This document shows, in pieces, positions 6,417-8,339 of a DNA stretch of 8,339 nucleotides (positions are counted from its first letter, which is position 1; each line of letters opens with the position of its first letter). Position numbers and translations under genes: made by a program. The notes below the pieces were generated by a model. That model made no database searches. It saw only the letters and a program-made list of their open reading frames with translations, and was not told the origin of the DNA. Source of the DNA: Victivallis vadensis. Its GTDB lineage: Bacteria > Verrucomicrobiota > Lentisphaeria > Victivallales > GWF2-50-93. The stretch is from the NCBI GenBank assembly GCA_020718525.1, contig DYRX01000192.1:1-8339 (forward strand). The letters are read 5' to 3'.

Positions 6417-6941
6417 ATGCTTGGAAAATATTTCAGCAAAAAATTTTGGCGTGGAGCCATTGTCAAATTTCTCAGGAGGAAGGAAAGTCCCGAGCGCATA
6501 TCGTTGGCGGTGGCGATAGGACTTTTCATCGGATTCGCGATTCCGGTAGGGGGGCAGATTCCGTTTGTAATCGTCCTCTGCATTCTGTTCAGAATCAAGA
6601 AATTGATTCCGGTAGGCATAGTGTTCACGTTCATAACGAACCCCTGGACGGCTCCCATACTATATCCCATGATCGCATATTTTGGCTCGTATCTGCTTGG
6701 TGAACCGCTTTCTTTCCGCTACATAGACAAATCATTGAGGGAGCTTATAGGCAAATTCGATCTGGAAACATTTCTCGAACTTGGCTGGGACATTCTGCTT
6801 CCTTTTCTGCTTGGAAGCCTGTTTTTGGCTTTCGTATCGGGAATCATAGGCTATTTTTCAGCATACGGGCTGATCACGAGCTACAGAAGGAGAAATGAAC
6901 GCAGGATTGTCAAAAAAGTCTCTGTTTCCGCTGAAGAGTGA
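6417..6941 (+). CDS. DUF2062 inner-membrane protein
   Basis: This 174-residue protein matches DUF2062: SPERISLAVAIGLFIGFAIP (24-43), GGQIPF (45-50), and TNPWTAPILYPMIAYFGSYL (74-93), followed by a conserved LLGEPLSF. Hydrophobic segments are at about 28-44, 47-60, 63-73, 78-95 and 126-150, with a basic N-terminus and a basic tail (RRRNERR, 157-163). It should sit in the cytoplasmic membrane. The family has no settled biochemical function; some members are joined to glycosyltransferases. AGGA nine bases before the ATG supports the start. The gene stands alone, divergent from trxA. Confidence 0.85.
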   Translation: MLGKYFSKKFWRGAIVKFLRRKESPERISLAVAIGLFIGFAIPVGGQIPFVIVLCILFRIKKLIPVGIVFTFITNPWTAPILYPMIAYFGSYLLGEPLSFRYIDKSLRELIGKFDLETFLELGWDILLPFLLGSLFLAFVSGIIGYFSAYGLITSYRRRNERRIVKKVSVSAEE

Positions 6942-6949
6942 AATCGCCA

Positions 6950-7025
6950 CGTAATCGTTCACGTTCTCGTGTTACGTGTCGTGTTTCGTGCACCGCTTAC
7001 GTGAACCGCTCCGCTGTGAACGGTT
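6950..7025. repeat. CGTG-rich block with overlapping inverted repeats
   Basis: CGTG or CACG occurs about nine times. GTTCACGT (6957-6964) is the exact complement of ACGTGAAC (7000-7007), and CGTTCAC (6956-6962) of GTGAACG (7016-7022), so one left arm can pair with either of two right arms. It begins just after the DUF2062 stop. No T-run follows, so a terminator role is not supported. Confidence 0.45.
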
Positions 7026-7030
7026 AAATA

Positions 7031-7062
7031 TTGAATACTGAATTTCAATAACGAATATTGAA
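7031..7062 (+). repeat. Mutually exclusive AT-rich stem-loops
   Basis: TTCAATA (7044-7050) pairs perfectly with TATTGAA (7056-7062) around ACGAA. The same TTCAAT also pairs with ATTGAA upstream (7030-7035) around an 8-base loop, so only one stem can form at a time. The stems are short and AT-rich, and may be only a sequence repeat of the TTGAAT type. Confidence 0.4.
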
Positions 7063-7101
7063 GGTAGGAAAGTTAACATTTATCCGTTAACAGTCATACG
7101 G

Positions 7102-7171
7102 TCAGAATTTCCTGATGGGAACGCCAACATCTTGTCGGCAATCTTCAAGATACCGAGCAGGTGCTCGGTGT
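7102..7171 (+). other. Cluster of three stem-loops, possible structured RNA
   Basis: The stems are TCAG/CTGA (7102-7115), ATCTTG/CAAGAT (7129-7151) and, best, ATACCGAGC/GCTCGGTGT around AGGT (7150-7171, nine pairs including one T-G). TTTTT follows at 7180-7184, eight bases after the last stem, which is too far for a textbook terminator. It could end the DUF2062 transcript or be part of a small RNA. No known RNA family is recognised. Confidence 0.3.
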
Positions 7172-7293
7172 AAGCAGAGTTTTTGAATCTTAAAGCGGTA
7201 TTCACACGCCGGCACTCCAAGGATTCGCTTTGCAAATCAAATTTCGACCGTTTCGCGGTATTTCGACGACGTAGACCTCGGACGAATCCGGCT

Positions 7294-7319
7294 CGGGCTC
7301 CGCCCGCCGACTCCGTCGG
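7294..7319. repeat. Twin adjacent TCC-loop hairpins
   Basis: CGGGC-TCC-GCCCG (7294-7306) is directly followed by CCGAC-TCC-GTCGG (7307-7319). Both are perfect 5-bp stems with the same loop and no base between them. Such GC-rich palindromes fit a dispersed palindromic element; no T-run follows. Confidence 0.5.
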
Positions 7320-7468
7320 ACGCTATGTCTCGACTCGTCTCCGAAATCGTTTCTTCCCTTTTCAGCCTAGTCTCTTTTCTTCCTTTGCGTTCTCCACGAA
7401 GATTTCCGGCACTGACGACACTGCACAGGCGACACTAATAAGCTGGCACTATACGGTGCAAGTACGGC

Positions 7469-7834
7469 TCAACGCTTTTTATATGTCAAATCTCCAACGG
7501 TGAACTTGTTGTCGAGCAGTGTGTATGGCACTTCATATTTTTTATTGTCGGTGGAAGGCTTGTCGAAATCGTAGGAACCGCTTCCATCAAGCTTGCATCT
7601 CGTTATTTGGTAGGAGAATGTTTTAGTCGCCTCATTCATTGACCACTTAACATACATGGTCTGGATGCCTGGAACTTCATTGGTTGAGCTGCGTATCAAC
7701 TCCCCGGTTCCATCGTCTCTGAGCACCCATTTAACCTTCCCGTCGGCCGTCTCCCAAGTCCCGACCAGAGAATCAGTGGCGAAAAGCAAAAACGAAGAAC
7801 ACAGGACCAGCAAAACAAAAATGGTTTTTTTCAT
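7469..7834 (-). CDS. Small exported lipocalin-like protein
   Basis: This 121-residue protein starts with a clear export signal (KK then a hydrophobic stretch to about residue 18). Cleavage is probably near FAT-DS (18-22); a cysteine at 12 follows L-V-L, which is not a standard lipobox, so lipoprotein status is doubtful. The mature part, LVGTWETADGKVKWVLRDDG (23-42) and later VPYTLLDNKFTVGDLTYKK (102-120), is the pattern of short bacterial lipocalin-like beta-barrels that open with GTW and end with a D-x-L-x-Y strand. Ligand and role are unknown. AGGAG eight bases before the ATG and the promoter at 7897-7926 support it as a real, singly transcribed gene. Confidence 0.75.
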   Translation of the reverse strand: MKKTIFVLLVLCSSFLLFATDSLVGTWETADGKVKWVLRDDGTGELIRSSTNEVPGIQTMYVKWSMNEATKTFSYQITRCKLDGSGSYDFDKPSTDNKKYEVPYTLLDNKFTVGDLTYKKR

Positions 7835-8078
7835 AAGTCCAACTCCTTTTAGTGATACTCAAATAGTGCGAAAATTAAACAACAAACGGACGGAAGACTA
7901 TATACACAGGGAAAAATAAAAGTCAAGGATGAAATTCAATAATAAAGAAAAAAACGGAATTCACTCGGAAAGCGCGGGGTCCTCCCGTCCGGGTTCCAGC
8001 CGGCTTCAAGGGGAATTTCAGAAATTGGCAAGGAATTCAGCCATCAATTTTTTCGGTGACCAAAAAAATATACATTTT
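7835..8078. other. Gap between the lipocalin-like gene and the transposase remnant
   Basis: It holds the lipocalin-like gene's ribosome binding site (AGGAG, 7845-7849) and promoter. The rest is a GC-rich patch (7970-8010) and an AT-rich patch (8045-8078) with no recognised signal. The plus-strand frame 7929-8150 has no spaced ribosome binding site and ends antisense to the transposase remnant, so it is not called. Confidence 0.5.
7897..7926 (-). promoter_or_regulatory. Sigma-70-like promoter for the lipocalin-like gene
   Basis: On the minus strand, TTGACT (7921-7926) and TATAGT (7897-7902) are each five of six to consensus, with an 18-base spacer; an overlapping TATATA gives a 16-base spacer. 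Initiation would be near 7890, leaving a leader of about 55 bases. Confidence 0.6.
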
Positions 8079-8339
8079 TCAGCAAGATGCAAAATTCTTG
8101 CAGGAGAAGGAGACGAACATGTCATGGTCGCAATCGTCGCAACGGACTAGGGCAAATCCCTCACGAATATCGCCGCACTTGATGAATTTATCGGCCGCAA
8201 TCCACAAAGCCGGTCTCTAAAAGCCGTATTTTGTGCCGTAGCGCTCAGGGTAGACTCGCTCGAACTCGTCATAATGTAAGGGGCGACGATTTTCCAGAAG
8301 AGAGATGCAGACGGGTTCCGTCTGCAGTAGAACTGGGGT
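8079..8339 (-). pseudogene. IS91-type transposase, N-terminal zinc-binding fragment, broken
   Basis: Read leftward from the window edge, the frame gives LLENRRPLHYDEFERVYPER, then YGTKYGF, a TAG at 8217-8219, then RPALWIAADKFIKCGDIREG, FALVRCDDCDHDMFVSFSCK and a five-residue tail to a TGA at 8079-8081. This is the N-terminal zinc-binding domain of IS91-family (Y2, rolling-circle) transposases, whose pattern is about RYGFWRPV, then KFLxCGD, GFARVRC, C, FSCK. The TAG stands where the family has Trp, a one-base change from TGG. After FSCK (8097) the expected RRHFCPSC is absent. The 5' part of the gene lies beyond the window. Nonsense mutation plus truncation make it a dead remnant. Confidence 0.75.

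Larger units (their letters stand above)
6942..7468. other. Repeat- and hairpin-rich intergenic region
   Basis: No supported gene is seen in 527 bases. From left to right it holds a CGTG-rich block with inverted matches (6950-7025), competing stem-loops (7031-7062), three neighbouring stem-loops (7102-7171), two TCC-loop hairpins (7294-7319), then a pyrimidine-rich stretch running into the end of the leftward lipocalin-like gene. A 106-codon plus-strand frame (7183-7503) is arginine-rich, crosses the hairpins and overlaps the real gene's end, so I leave it out. Confidence 0.55.

Noticed and set aside
7183..7503. 106-codon arginine-rich plus-strand open frame
   Set aside because: It spans hairpins, lacks a ribosome binding site and overlaps the end of the lipocalin-like gene antisense.
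8119..8220. 33-codon plus-strand peptide with AAGGAG upstream
   Set aside because: The ribosome-binding-site-like bases are the complement of the transposase FSC codons; the reading is a shadow of the IS91 remnant.
7929..8277. Plus-strand frame reading through a TAG at 8148-8150, considered as a recoded or broken gene
   Set aside because: The stretch after the TAG is antisense to the well-supported IS91 zinc-binding domain, which explains its protein-like look.

Overview
The window looks like chromosome from a Gram-negative bacterium, most likely of the PVC superphylum and perhaps Lentisphaerota. This rests on a DUF4380 protein, a GH130-like glycosidase and an AP-endonuclease-2-fold sugar isomerase sitting among roomy, repeat-rich intergenic DNA. 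No rRNA or other taxonomic marker is present, so the placement is inference. I see no tRNA, rRNA or CRISPR array.

Region 1 (1-4720) is a carbohydrate locus bracketed by a 109-bp inverted repeat (130-238 and 4612-4720, 102 of 109 positions matching). Inside it, a leftward gene encodes a cupin fused to an aldo/keto reductase. Divergent from it is a rightward two-gene operon: a secreted DUF4380 protein (mutarotase-like fold) and a cytoplasmic GH130-family glycoside phosphorylase or hydrolase. A plausible division of labour is sugar recognition outside the cytoplasm, mannoside-type bond cleavage inside it, and NAD(P)H-linked carbonyl/alcohol chemistry on the released sugar. Between the operon and the right-hand repeat lie an array of stem-loops (4225-4449) and a small HTH-like coding fragment that runs into the repeat.

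Region 2 (4721-6941) holds a short CGANNN hexamer satellite, a leftward sugar phosphate isomerase/epimerase gene, a 347-bp gap, a leftward thioredoxin gene (trxA), and a divergent DUF2062 inner-membrane protein gene. These are ordinary genes; only the isomerase plausibly connects to the sugar theme.

Region 3 (6942-8339) is mostly non-coding. It has a CGTG-rich, hairpin-dense gap of about 530 bp, a leftward gene for a small exported lipocalin-like protein with a good promoter, and, running off the right edge, the N-terminal zinc-binding part of an IS91-type transposase. That fragment is dead: it has an in-frame TAG where the family has Trp, and it loses homology abruptly in its cysteine motif.

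The most interesting points are the cupin-AKR fusion beside a GH130 enzyme that appears to lack one conserved phosphate-binding lysine, the inverted repeat pair that frames this locus, the stem-loop array, and the IS91 remnant.
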